Counted from the stretch's first letter, positions 1 through 6,619 are shown. The stretch: 17,453 bases of DNA from Candidatus Nitrosopumilus sp. (GCA_013002265.1 JABDKK010000060.1:1-17453), one strand, 5' to 3'. Numbers and translations are program-made. Notes: generated by a model from the sequence alone, not told the origin.

Positions 1-1
1 G

Positions 2-688
2 AGGGGAGGTAAACTATCCTTAGGAAGACCTTTTGATGGCTATGAAAAAAAAGTTCATGATTATGGGGATATAACTCGAAACCACATCGATGATGTTTAT
101 TCAAAATTTGACTCATCAAAAACCCCAATAACTATTGGAGGCGATCATTCCATAACAAGCCAAATTGTCAATGTTCTCGGAAATCGATTTGGAAAAATTT
201 CGTTGGTTTATTTTGATGCACATCCTGATTTTGTAAGCTCCACTAGAAACTATTATGGCTCTGTCATCACTGATGTGTTATCAAACATTAACATTGAATC
301 AAGCATGCAAATAGGAATCCGTTCCCCTGAAAAAGAAGAGTTAGATAATGTGCAAAAATATAATCTTCAAGTAATTACGCCATTTGATATTCAAGAAAAA
401 GGAATCAAAGAAATAGCAAAAAATGTGCTAGAAAAATTAGGAACCAATGTATACATATCCTTTGACATGGATTGCATTGATCCATCTTTTGCTCCTGGGG
501 TATCAGTTCCAGTACCAATGGGAGTAAATAGCCTTGATGCAGCATTTTTACTTCGAGAGATTGCAAAAAGAGGTATTGTGGGCTTTGATATAATGGAAGT
601 CTGTCCAAATTTTGACGTCAAAGATAGGACATCCCATTTGGCATCTAGGCTTATTTCTGAAGTGATTTTTTCATCAGGTGGAAATTAA
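2..688 (+). CDS. Arginase/agmatinase-family ureohydrolase (5' end cut by window edge)
   Basis: The reading frame is open from base 2, so the gene starts outside the window; 228 residues are visible. Family members are manganese enzymes that hydrolyse a guanidino group and release urea (arginase, agmatinase, guanidinobutyrase). All metal-binding motifs are present: GGDHS near visible residue 46, DAHPD near residue 71, and SFDMDCIDPS further on. The usual PGxG after the DPS motif reads PGVSVPVPMG. No ATG lies before the metal motifs in the visible part, and a TTG at 203 is internal because it would remove GGDHS. The stop TAA overlaps the ATG of the next gene (TAATG), so the two are probably translationally coupled. 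Coupling to P5C dehydrogenase favours arginase or a related role in ornithine/proline metabolism. Agmatinase is the main alternative, and the substrate cannot be fixed from motifs alone. Confidence 0.85.
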   Translation, partial: RGGKLSLGRPFDGYEKKVHDYGDITRNHIDDVYSKFDSSKTPITIGGDHSITSQIVNVLGNRFGKISLVYFDAHPDFVSSTRNYYGSVITDVLSNINIESSMQIGIRSPEKEELDNVQKYNLQVITPFDIQEKGIKEIAKNVLEKLGTNVYISFDMDCIDPSFAPGVSVPVPMGVNSLDAAFLLREIAKRGIVGFDIMEVCPNFDVKDRTSHLASRLISEVIFSSGGN

Positions 689-2259
689 TGACAGAATTCC
701 ATAATGAATACACTTGGGGAAAAGCAGTCAATGAGAATTCAGAAGAAAAATTTCATTCGAATTTTGATAATGCAATTGAAGAAACCAAAAAAGAATTCAA
801 TCAGAAATATCCTGCCATAATCGGCGGAAAAGACTTTTTTTCAAACGAATGCTTTCAAGTCAGATCTCCTGCAAACAGAGAGATAATAATTGCCGAATTT
901 CCACTATGTACAACAAAAGATGTTTTAGATGCAATTGATAGTGCAAAAAACTCCTTTGAAGAATGGAGAAATTCTTCGTATAAGGAGCGTATACAAGTTT
1001 TTAGAGAATGTGCAGATGACTTTTCAAAAGACAAATTTCATCTTGCTGCAATCATGACTTTTGAGAATGGAAAAAATAGGATTGAAGCTATGAATGATGT
1101 GGATGAAGCAATTGATTTTATGCGATTTTATGCATTGCAACTTGAAAAAAATGAGGGTTTTTGCAAACCAACCCCTCATCCCAATACAAAAGAAAAAACC
1201 AGAGTGGTTATGAGGCCTTTTGGTGTTTGGGGTATAATTGCCCCATTTAATTTTCCATCAGCTATATCTATTGGAATGACTACTGGTGCATTACTAACTG
1301 GCAATACTGCTGTACTAAAACCCTCAAGTGATGCGCCACTTTCATCATATTATTTTGTAAGGAATATCTTCAATAAGATCCCACACGGCGCAATCAATTT
1401 TGTCACAGGGCCTGGCAGTGTTGTAGGAAATGCATTAATTGAAAGTAAAGATGTGGCTGGAATTGCATTTACTGGATCATACGATGTAGGAATGTCTGGT
1501 TTGAAGAAGTTCACAGAGCACACTGTAAAACCGTTCATATCTGAAATGGGAGGAAAAAACCCTGTAATTGTAACAAAGAATGCAAATTTAGATAGTGCTG
1601 CTGAAGGCGTAATGAGGGCTGCTTTTGGTTATGCCGGGCAAAAATGCAGTGCCTGCTCTAGAGTTTATGTTCAAGAAGACGTAGCAGAACAATTCACAAA
1701 AAAGCTGATTGAAAAGACAAAAAAATTAAAAATTGGAATGCCTTGGGAGAAGGAAGTTTTTCTTGGACCAATTATCAACGAATCGGCAAAAAAGAAATAC
1801 GATGATGCTGTATCGATGGCAAAGAAGGAAGGCCAGATACTTTCTGGTGGTTCTGTTATTTTGGGATCAGAACTTAGGAATGGTTATTTTGTAGAACCTA
1901 CAATAGTTTCTAATCTCTCTGATGATAGCAAATTAGTAAAAGAAGAATTATTCTTACCTTTTGTTTGCGTCCAAAAATATCAAGACTTTGATGATGCACT
2001 AAAAAAGGCAAATGATACTGAATATGGTTTAACTGCTGGAATTTTTAGTGAAGATAAAACTCAGGTGGAGAAGTTCTTTGATAAAATCCAAGCTGGGGTG
2101 TTATATGCAAATCGCACTGCAAGTGCTACCACTGCTGCACTAGTTTTTGCTCAACCTTTTGGTGGCTGGAAAAATTCTGGCTCTACTGGTAAAGGGGCTG
2201 GGGGTGAAAATTATTTGCAGCAATTTATGAGATCACAAACTCAAACACGATTCGACTGA
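688..2259 (+). CDS. 1-pyrroline-5-carboxylate dehydrogenase (aldehyde dehydrogenase family)
   Basis: This 523-aa NAD(P)-dependent aldehyde dehydrogenase is of the P5C dehydrogenase (RocA/PutA C-terminal) type, which oxidises glutamate semialdehyde to glutamate. Visible motifs are the cofactor-binding IAPFNFP (residues 184-190), VLKPSS (209-214), FTGS (261-264), the general base Glu286 in EMGGKNP, and the catalytic Cys320 in GQKCSACSRVYV. The CSACSR context and the length are typical of P5C dehydrogenases rather than of general aldehyde dehydrogenases. The ATG overlaps the upstream stop by one base, with AGGTGG about 6 nt ahead as ribosome binding site. Its 3' end overlaps the end of the convergent proline dehydrogenase by 19 bp. 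The two enzymes are consecutive steps, proline to P5C to glutamate, which supports the assignment. Confidence 0.9.
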   Translation: MTEFHNEYTWGKAVNENSEEKFHSNFDNAIEETKKEFNQKYPAIIGGKDFFSNECFQVRSPANREIIIAEFPLCTTKDVLDAIDSAKNSFEEWRNSSYKERIQVFRECADDFSKDKFHLAAIMTFENGKNRIEAMNDVDEAIDFMRFYALQLEKNEGFCKPTPHPNTKEKTRVVMRPFGVWGIIAPFNFPSAISIGMTTGALLTGNTAVLKPSSDAPLSSYYFVRNIFNKIPHGAINFVTGPGSVVGNALIESKDVAGIAFTGSYDVGMSGLKKFTEHTVKPFISEMGGKNPVIVTKNANLDSAAEGVMRAAFGYAGQKCSACSRVYVQEDVAEQFTKKLIEKTKKLKIGMPWEKEVFLGPIINESAKKKYDDAVSMAKKEGQILSGGSVILGSELRNGYFVEPTIVSNLSDDSKLVKEELFLPFVCVQKYQDFDDALKKANDTEYGLTAGIFSEDKTQVEKFFDKIQAGVLYANRTASATTAALVFAQPFGGWKNSGSTGKGAGGENYLQQFMRSQTQTRFD

Positions 2260-3113
2260 AGTAATGAACTTCCTAATAACAAAATATTTCTTTTTCTTTC
2301 TTTAATCCTTCTAAACGAGTAAGGAAGCCAATTAGTTCCATATGGGATATAGTCTGACACAACAAATTTCTTTTTAATTAATTCTGGTTTTAGTTCATCT
2401 CTGATGCCTTTGAGCATTTGAAATTCAAATTTTTTTGGATATTTTTTGGACAACTGAATTGCTTTTTTAATGATTTTAGAATCATGACTTGCTATCCCGA
2501 ACTCATTTGATTCTTTGAATAACCTTCTCATTAATTTGATATAGTTTTTATCTACATCTTCTTTTGATTTGAATGCCATTTTTGAATTCTCCTTGTATGC
2601 TCCTTTTACAAGCCTAATTTTTGCACCCATGTTGATTAAATCTCTTAGATCATCTTCAGTTCTTTTTAGATTTGCCTGCAGAGCAATTCCTACCCTCTCA
2701 TATCTTGAAAAAAATGTATTGTACAATTCTATAGTTTCATCCGTATGATCTGCTGATTCCATATCAAGCCAAACAAAAACATGGGCCCTTTTAGCAATCT
2801 CTACAATAGTAGTCAAATTTCTTAGACATTCTTTCTGACTAATTGATAGCCCTATCTGTGTTGGTTTGACCGAGATTGCTCCTCTGATCTTCCATTCTCT
2901 AAAAGACTCTGTGATTTTTTGGTATTCTGAAACTATTTTTTTTATTTGATTTTTAGACTTGTGATATTCTCCTAATTTGTTTACTATAGCATGGCGACCA
3001 TTCTTGTATGCATCCTTTGCCGAACTCAGCGCATCATCAATTGTATCGCCAGCAATCCATTTCTTGGCAACACGAAAAAGAACTTTCTCCATTAATTGAA
3101 TACCTGAGGCCAT
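2241..3113 (-). CDS. Proline dehydrogenase (FAD-dependent, monofunctional)
   Basis: This 290-aa protein matches monofunctional proline dehydrogenases, TIM-barrel flavoenzymes that oxidise proline to 1-pyrroline-5-carboxylate and pass electrons to the respiratory chain. Family motifs appear in order: SVKPTQIG (81-88), LDMES (116-120), LQAN (145-148), RLVKGAY (167-173), ASHD (208-211), FQMLKGI (231-237), and the C-terminal YIPYGTNWLPYSFRRIKER (255-273), whose two adjacent arginines normally bind the substrate carboxylate. The ATG start is supported by GGGAGG at 3121-3126, 7 nt upstream. It follows the 216-aa unknown gene by 22 bp on the same strand, so the two are probably co-transcribed. It faces P5C dehydrogenase, with 3' ends overlapping by 19 bp. 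Confidence 0.93.
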   Translation of the reverse strand: MASGIQLMEKVLFRVAKKWIAGDTIDDALSSAKDAYKNGRHAIVNKLGEYHKSKNQIKKIVSEYQKITESFREWKIRGAISVKPTQIGLSISQKECLRNLTTIVEIAKRAHVFVWLDMESADHTDETIELYNTFFSRYERVGIALQANLKRTEDDLRDLINMGAKIRLVKGAYKENSKMAFKSKEDVDKNYIKLMRRLFKESNEFGIASHDSKIIKKAIQLSKKYPKKFEFQMLKGIRDELKPELIKKKFVVSDYIPYGTNWLPYSFRRIKERKRNILLLGSSLLQSNRV

Positions 3114-3135
3114 TTAATTCCCTCCCAAAAAAATA

Positions 3136-3786
3136 TCATTTTAATCCGAAAATTGGATGTGCTGATTTTAATTTCACTACAGGCAAATAGGGAAATCCAT
3201 GTTGAAATCTATTTGTAAATTCAGCTTGCTTACCTGTGTGCCCAGTATATTTTAAGAAAGGCATACTTGGTTCACAATCCAATGCAACATAATTAAAACA
3301 AAAAAACGTTTTCTCTAAATCAATTCTTGTAATGTATCCTACTAACCACTTTTTCTTATATGGGAATGCAAGTAATGTGAATTCATAGTTATCAGGCCAT
3401 TCAGGATCATATGTGAGTCTTACAAGATCTCCTAACTCGTGAACCTTTATTGTCTTGAATTTGTCTTTGATAGTCTTTGTTAGTTTTATTGGAAAAGGTA
3501 TTGAATCTAACTCAACTATTGGTGCATACGCTCCTGTTTTTGTAATTTCGTTTACGATTTCAGCAGTCTCTTTTCCTCCTAGTGGGTCATATGAAATGTA
3601 TCTTCCATCTTTATCTGACACTACAAAAAAATGCAAGATTGAATTATTGAGTAATTTTCTACTTGAGAGAATATTCTTATTTTTATATTTGAATTTGTAT
3701 ACTCGTAATGGATATTCTCTTAGCGCACATGTATATCGTGCAAAATCAAGAAAACTTGCAACTTCAACAAAATACTGGACTGCCAA
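3136..3786 (-). CDS. Hypothetical protein upstream of proline dehydrogenase
   Basis: I do not recognise this 216-aa protein. It has no membrane segment or signal peptide and is rich in aromatic and basic residues, with scattered stretches such as ISYDPLGGKE and YDPEWPDNYEF, and an HTGKQAEFTNRF segment near the C-terminus. Together these suggest a soluble alpha/beta protein. The only reasonable start is TTG at 3786: the frame stays open to about 3819 but offers only ATT or ATC codons there, and the first internal ATG comes very late. It sits 22 bp upstream of proline dehydrogenase on the same strand and is probably in its transcript. A link to proline metabolism is suggested by position only. 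Confidence 0.75.
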   Translation of the reverse strand: MAVQYFVEVASFLDFARYTCALREYPLRVYKFKYKNKNILSSRKLLNNSILHFFVVSDKDGRYISYDPLGGKETAEIVNEITKTGAYAPIVELDSIPFPIKLTKTIKDKFKTIKVHELGDLVRLTYDPEWPDNYEFTLLAFPYKKKWLVGYITRIDLEKTFFCFNYVALDCEPSMPFLKYTGHTGKQAEFTNRFQHGFPYLPVVKLKSAHPIFGLK

Positions 3787-3851
3787 TAAAATCGATTGAC
3801 TGTTTAGCTTGATTAATGTTTAATTTACTTTATTGTATGATTAATCCTATT

Positions 3852-3998
3852 TCAATTCATTAAATCTCTCCATCTTATGGGTTTCAAGTCACAGTTGCAC
3901 TCTTCTCTTTTGCCACATTTGGGACAATTACAATCACATAAAAGCAATGATGCATTACAACCTACACATTTTGTATATTCTGCATAATCTTCCTTCAT
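3852..3998 (-). CDS. Cys-rich microprotein, 48 aa, probable zinc binding
   Basis: This frame encodes 48 aa, beginning MKEDYAEYTK. It carries eight cysteines: CVGC, then CDCNCPKC, then CNC. Such spacing is typical of a small zinc-ribbon or treble-clef-like fold. It ends with a basic IRWRDLMN segment. An in-frame ATG at 4013 would add five residues (MQPYI), so the start is not certain. It lies on the same strand as, and upstream of, the 216-aa gene, separated by 65 bp. Function is unknown; comparable Nitrososphaerota zinc microproteins are assumed to bind nucleic acid or act as protein adaptors. Confidence 0.6.
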   Translation of the reverse strand: MKEDYAEYTKCVGCNASLLLCDCNCPKCGKREECNCDLKPIRWRDLMN

Positions 3999-4156
3999 GA
4001 TATAAGGTTGCATTTACAGAAAATTAAATGTAAAAATGGTTTTCTTTAAATTCATTTAACTTGTTTGAATTTTTTTCATAAATTTACATTTTATTAAGGC
4101 ACTAATTTATTGACCAGAAATTATAATAATTATAAATTGAATATTTATGACACCAA

Positions 4157-4300
4157 ATCTATTTCATCTACAAATTTTGGTAAAGTATAGGTGGGGCAGG
4201 TTTTGACGCAGAGGTCATTTGACCAAGATGTGGACAATGTTCAATTCCTACCCATGATATTGAGGACAAAATACAATATTTGATTAATCATTGGATTTTT
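4157..4300 (+). ncRNA. Candidate small structured RNA
   Basis: A comparatively GC-rich island (about 4188-4262) stands in very AT-rich sequence. It can fold: TGGG 4192-4195 with CCCA 4251-4254, AGG 4198-4200 with CCT 4247-4249, and TTGA 4203-4206 with TCAA 4241-4244, enclosing a GGTC/GACC hairpin (4213-4224). A second stem-loop, ATATTG with CAATAT, follows near 4257-4280. A TATA-like TATAAAT near 4131 would place transcription start around 4157, and a short T run follows near 4295. The ends are estimates. The fold was drawn by hand, and no known RNA family is recognised. Confidence 0.3.
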
Positions 4301-4388
4301 AAATATTAATTAAATTCATTAATTATTATAAATTTATTAATAAATTAATTACTTAACATTAAATATATTAATAATAATTATGGATTTG

Positions 4389-4397
4389 CTTAAATAT
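4389..4397 (+). promoter_or_regulatory. TATA box of RAM-domain gene
   Basis: CTTAAATAT is centred about 25 nt upstream of the ATG at 4418. This is the spacing expected of a leaderless archaeal transcript, and it favours that ATG over a TTG at 4397, which lies at the promoter itself. Confidence 0.55.
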
Positions 4398-4417
4398 TGT
4401 TCTATTGTGAAATTAGT

Positions 4418-4657
4418 ATGGAAACTGCCTTTGTTTTGGTAAACTGTGACCTGGGATCTGAAGAGTCAGTTATTGATGAATTAAAACACATTGAATCAGT
4501 AAGTGAGGTCCATGGAACATTTGGAGCATATGATATTATTGTAAAGATTGAAAATTCTGATAGGGATAAGGTTCGAGAAACTATTACATGGAACATTCGG
4601 AAAATACCTCATGTTCGCTCTACACTTACATTGATGGGAATACCTGGACAATGTTAG
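4418..4657 (+). CDS. Stand-alone Lrp/AsnC ligand-binding (RAM) domain protein
   Basis: This 79-aa protein consists of one RAM domain, the C-terminal amino-acid-binding and oligomerisation domain of Lrp/AsnC regulators, without a DNA-binding helix-turn-helix. The pattern is a starting beta strand ETAFVLVNC, helix GSEESVIDELKHI, the HGTFGAYDIIVKIE strand-turn-strand with its conserved G-x-YD, a second helix, and IRKIPHVRSTLTL as the closing strand. The ATG at 4418 is preferred because a TATA box lies 25 nt upstream. The stop overlaps the AGGAG ribosome binding site of the next gene, a two-domain paralogue, so the two form an operon. RAM proteins of this kind may sense amino acids or modulate full-length Lrp proteins; no ligand can be inferred. 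Confidence 0.88.
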   Translation: METAFVLVNCDLGSEESVIDELKHIESVSEVHGTFGAYDIIVKIENSDRDKVRETITWNIRKIPHVRSTLTLMGIPGQC

Positions 4658-4664
4658 GAGAAAA

Positions 4665-5195
4665 ATGGCCAAGGCTTATGTTTTAATTGTTAATGATTCA
4701 GGCTTTGAGGACTCTGTGATATCTAATTTGAGAAACATCGGAAGCATAAAGAGTGCACATGGCACATTTGGAAGCTATGATGTGTTGGCAAAACTCGAAT
4801 CCTTTGATGAAGAATCCATTCAAAACGATCTATCAAAAGGAATAAGAAAAATTTCAAAGATACGATCAACGCTAACCCTACTTGTAGATAAAAAACCAGG
4901 ACTCTCAAAAACATCTGAATCCGAACGGCAAGTTTTAGACGAACACATGGCTCAAGCATACATAGCAATTCATTGCTTCAAATCTGATGAGGACAAAATT
5001 ATGAGTGAATTAAACAAGATTCCCGAAGTAATAGAGGGTGATTTGTTAGTTGGCAACTATGAAATAATCTGTAAGGTGGCAGCTCCATCATACAATGAAA
5101 TTTCTGAAATAATTAGCAAAAAGATAAGAAAGATTCCTGAAATAAAATCTACCAACACAATTAATTTAATAAATAAGCAGGGATTTAGCAGGTAA
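4665..5195 (+). CDS. Tandem two-domain Lrp/AsnC RAM protein
   Basis: This 176-aa protein carries two RAM domains in a row (about residues 1-75 and 95-170) joined by a charged linker, with no DNA-binding domain. Domain 1 is close to the upstream 79-aa protein (shared AHGTFGSYD and IRKISKIRSTLTL-type segments). Domain 2 is more diverged: it lacks the HGTFG stretch, reading LLVGNYEIICK, but keeps KIRKIPEIKSTNT. Domain 2 begins with Met95 (ATG at 4947) followed by AQAYIAIHC, parallel to the true start MAKAYVLIV, as if a separate gene had been fused in frame. AGGAG at 4656-4660 provides the ribosome binding site 4 nt before the ATG and overlaps the previous stop. It probably forms oligomers with its neighbour. 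Confidence 0.87.
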   Translation: MAKAYVLIVNDSGFEDSVISNLRNIGSIKSAHGTFGSYDVLAKLESFDEESIQNDLSKGIRKISKIRSTLTLLVDKKPGLSKTSESERQVLDEHMAQAYIAIHCFKSDEDKIMSELNKIPEVIEGDLLVGNYEIICKVAAPSYNEISEIISKKIRKIPEIKSTNTINLINKQGFSR

Positions 5196-5202
5196 TTATA
5201 TT

Positions 5203-5298
5203 CTAGGTAAATTCAAAGACTTCTCCTTTGGTTATTTTTTCTTTAAATCTCTCTTTGTTTTTTTCTTTTTCTTCTTTTGTTTCAAATCTTTTTGACAT
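5203..5298 (-). CDS. Lys/Glu-rich microprotein, 31 aa
   Basis: A short frame encodes a 31-residue, highly charged peptide beginning MSKRFETKEE and ending KGEVFEFT. The even mix of Lys and Glu predicts a single helix with a short hydrophobic tail. An AT-rich TATA-like element lies about 25 nt before the ATG, so a leaderless transcript is possible. It converges on the two-domain RAM gene, with stop codons 8 bp apart. No homologous family is recognised, and the frame is short enough to occur by chance in AT-rich DNA. Confidence 0.4.
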   Translation of the reverse strand: MSKRFETKEEKEKNKERFKEKITKGEVFEFT

Positions 5299-5434
5299 GC
5301 GTATATTGAGTGATCATATCATTTATCTCTGATTAGATCTGTTCTGTAAATCTGTATGAAATAAATTCAAAAAAATAAACATTTTTTCATTTTTTAAATT
5401 TTTGATTCTAATACCTTGATTTCATATATTCTTC

Positions 5435-5542
5435 ATGGATGAAATACGTCAGTGTAAATGCCCACCAGGCTCAGAAACCTATGAGAATGATGATGGTATG
5501 ACTATCTGTGTGTCCTGTGGAGGTTGGGTTCAGCCATACTGA
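5435..5542 (+). CDS. Zinc-ribbon microprotein, 35 aa
   Basis: This 35-aa frame begins MDEIRQCKCPPGSETY and continues to an ICVSCGGWVQPY ending. CKC and CVSC form a four-cysteine knuckle pair expected to hold one zinc ion. The conserved-looking glycines and aromatics around the cysteines make a chance frame unlikely. It ends 61 bp before methylmalonyl-CoA epimerase on the same strand, but the epimerase has its own TATA box, so an operon is not implied. Function unknown. Confidence 0.6.
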   Translation: MDEIRQCKCPPGSETYENDDGMTICVSCGGWVQPY

Positions 5543-5576
5543 ACCAATACTATTTTTCTGACTTGAAAAACCAATT

Positions 5577-5586
5577 AATACTATAA
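5577..5586 (+). promoter_or_regulatory. TATA box of methylmalonyl-CoA epimerase
   Basis: AATACTATAA lies about 23 nt upstream of the ATG at 5604. No ribosome binding site is visible, consistent with a leaderless mRNA. Confidence 0.5.
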
Positions 5587-5603
5587 TTTCCAGAGTAATT
5601 TAG

Positions 5604-6002
5604 ATGAAAATTGATCATATTGCAATTGCAGTAAATGATGTGGAGGAATCCGCCAAAGTGTATCAGCAGGCCTTGGGGGTTGATAATGTTGAATTTGAAA
5701 CAGTAGAGACAGAAGGTGTTAAAGTTGCAATAATCTACTTGGAGAATGGCAGGGTTGAGCTAATGCAACCCACAAATGATAATAGTCCAATTAAAAAATT
5801 TCTTGATAAAAAGGGACCAGGATTACATCACATGGCTTTAGAAACTGATAACATAGAAGGAGAAGTAGAAAGAATGGAAGGCTGTGGTGTTCACTTTTTG
5901 GGGAATATTAGACCTGGCTCTGCTGGAACTAAAGTGACTTTTATTCATCCAAAATCACTTCATGGTGTTTTAGCAGAACTCTGCTCTCATCCTAAATCGT
6001 AA
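5604..6002 (+). CDS. mce: Methylmalonyl-CoA epimerase
   Basis: This 132-aa protein of the glyoxalase/VOC fold converts (S)- to (R)-methylmalonyl-CoA, between propionyl-CoA carboxylase and methylmalonyl-CoA mutase. In ammonia-oxidising archaea this step belongs to the 3-hydroxypropionate/4-hydroxybutyrate CO2-fixation cycle. The two VOC repeats are visible: DHIAIAVND at the start (His5), RVELMQPT near 50-57, GLHHMALE near 73-80, and the closing HGVLAEL with Glu125. His5, a His of HH75-76 and Glu125 are the expected metal ligands, with Gln55 near the fourth. Length is normal for the family. The mutase genes are not nearby in this window. Expression is probably leaderless from its own promoter. 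Confidence 0.92.
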   Translation: MKIDHIAIAVNDVEESAKVYQQALGVDNVEFETVETEGVKVAIIYLENGRVELMQPTNDNSPIKKFLDKKGPGLHHMALETDNIEGEVERMEGCGVHFLGNIRPGSAGTKVTFIHPKSLHGVLAELCSHPKS

Positions 6003-6330
6003 TAAGTGCAAGTTCAAGAAGTGTTATGGTGACAGACAAGACTATCTTTATTCTCCTTTTGTGAGTTGTTAAATTTTATCACCATGTGGCGACTTTTTTT
6101 ATTTCTTCTTCACTACTCATATACATAATTTGAGATGTTACACCATATGCCTGACCCTGCATTCATCAAAAGGAAAGGTGTTTCTTGCAGAGAGTGCAGG
6201 CAATGATCATATGCTTGTAGCGATGGTTGGCAGGATTGTCTTTAGAGAAATTGGTTATTGTAAAATTAGTTTTACGGGAAGCATTTAGAACTACTGAGAG
6301 GTTTTTATGTGTGGGATTGACACAGTATGC
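6003..6330 (+). other. Intergenic region after the epimerase
   Basis: This 328-bp stretch contains T-rich tracts at 6048-6058 and 6093-6108 that may end the epimerase transcript. It also holds a TATA-like CATATACATAAT near 6117-6127 and the short interrupted Cys-containing frame starting at 6147. Nothing else is supported. Confidence 0.5.
6147..6245 (+). pseudogene. Possible nonsense-interrupted zinc microprotein
   Basis: A 19-residue frame starts MPDPAFIKRK and runs to CRECRQ before TGA at 6204-6206. In the same frame it continues SYACSDGWQDCL to TAG at 6243. Read through, the cysteines (CREC plus two more) resemble the other tiny zinc proteins in this window. A TATA-like element lies about 25 nt before the ATG. 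It may be a broken gene, a real 19-aa peptide, or chance. Selenocysteine decoding is not expected in this lineage. Confidence 0.22.
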
Positions 6331-6456
6331 ATGTCAGAATTTCTTGTTTGTTCAAATTGTGGTTTAGAGTATTCTACAGTTGAACATGCATCATGTTCCC
6401 ACTGCCACTTTACAATCAAGCGTGTTGCATTAGTTGAGAAAGACACGGAATATTAA
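6331..6456 (+). CDS. Zinc-ribbon microprotein, 41 aa
   Basis: This 41-aa frame begins MSEFLVCSNCGLEYS and contains CSNC and CSHC knuckles about 12 residues apart, a classic short zinc-ribbon. A basic IKRVALVEK tail follows. A TATA-like TTTTTATGT about 25 nt upstream of 6331 supports this ATG. An in-frame ATG at 6307, preceded by GAGAGG, would add eight residues (MCGIDTVC) and cannot be excluded. Partners and function are unknown; a nucleic-acid or adaptor role is only inferred from the fold. Confidence 0.6.
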   Translation: MSEFLVCSNCGLEYSTVEHASCSHCHFTIKRVALVEKDTEY

Positions 6457-6590
6457 TTTCTCATTGGCTTATCTTTAGTTTTAAAAATAGAGTTTAGAAA
6501 ATAAAAAAGGGTATTTAAAAATAATCAAGTCTTGATTTTTAAATTTGGTGTTTCCAGTGATTATCTCTTAAAATAAATTACATATCCCAA

Positions 6591-6604
6591 TAAAACATGT
6601 TTTA
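6591..6604. promoter_or_regulatory. Perfect 14-bp palindrome before flippase-like gene
   Basis: TAAAACATGTTTTA is a perfect inverted repeat. It lies about 25 nt downstream of a TATA-like TTAAAATAAATT and so at the predicted transcription start. It touches the AGGAG ribosome binding site (6604-6608). This is the position of a repressor operator; the binding factor is unknown. Confidence 0.4.
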
Positions 6605-6619
6605 GGAGAAAAAAAGACA

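Larger units (their letters stand above)
4014..4417. other. Long AT-rich intergenic region
   Basis: Most of this 404-bp stretch is extremely AT-rich and has no credible protein gene. It holds the promoter side of the minus-strand Cys-rich gene, a TATA-like TATAAAT near 4131, the GC-richer foldable segment described separately (about 4188-4283), and the TATA element of the RAM gene starting at 4418. Runs of AATTA and AATAAT between 4300 and 4380 look like AT-rich promoter or terminator sequence. Confidence 0.6.

Noticed and set aside
4192..4254. tRNA-like look with a GTTCAATTCC segment
   Set aside because: The five bases on each side of the would-be T loop do not pair, and no D arm, anticodon arm or acceptor stem can be formed.
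4191..4283. A 30-codon frame starting with GTG inside the GC-rich island
   Set aside because: Its codons have many G/C third positions unlike the neighbouring genes, there is no ribosome binding site, and the same bases fold as RNA, so it was treated as part of the RNA candidate.
6079..6162. A 27-aa minus-strand frame starting MQGQAYGVTS
   Set aside because: There is no TATA element or ribosome binding site, and it overlaps a better supported plus-strand frame on the other strand.
6204..6206. In-frame TGA read as selenocysteine
   Set aside because: Selenocysteine use in archaea is known from methanogens and a few other lineages, not this one, and no SECIS-like element was seen.
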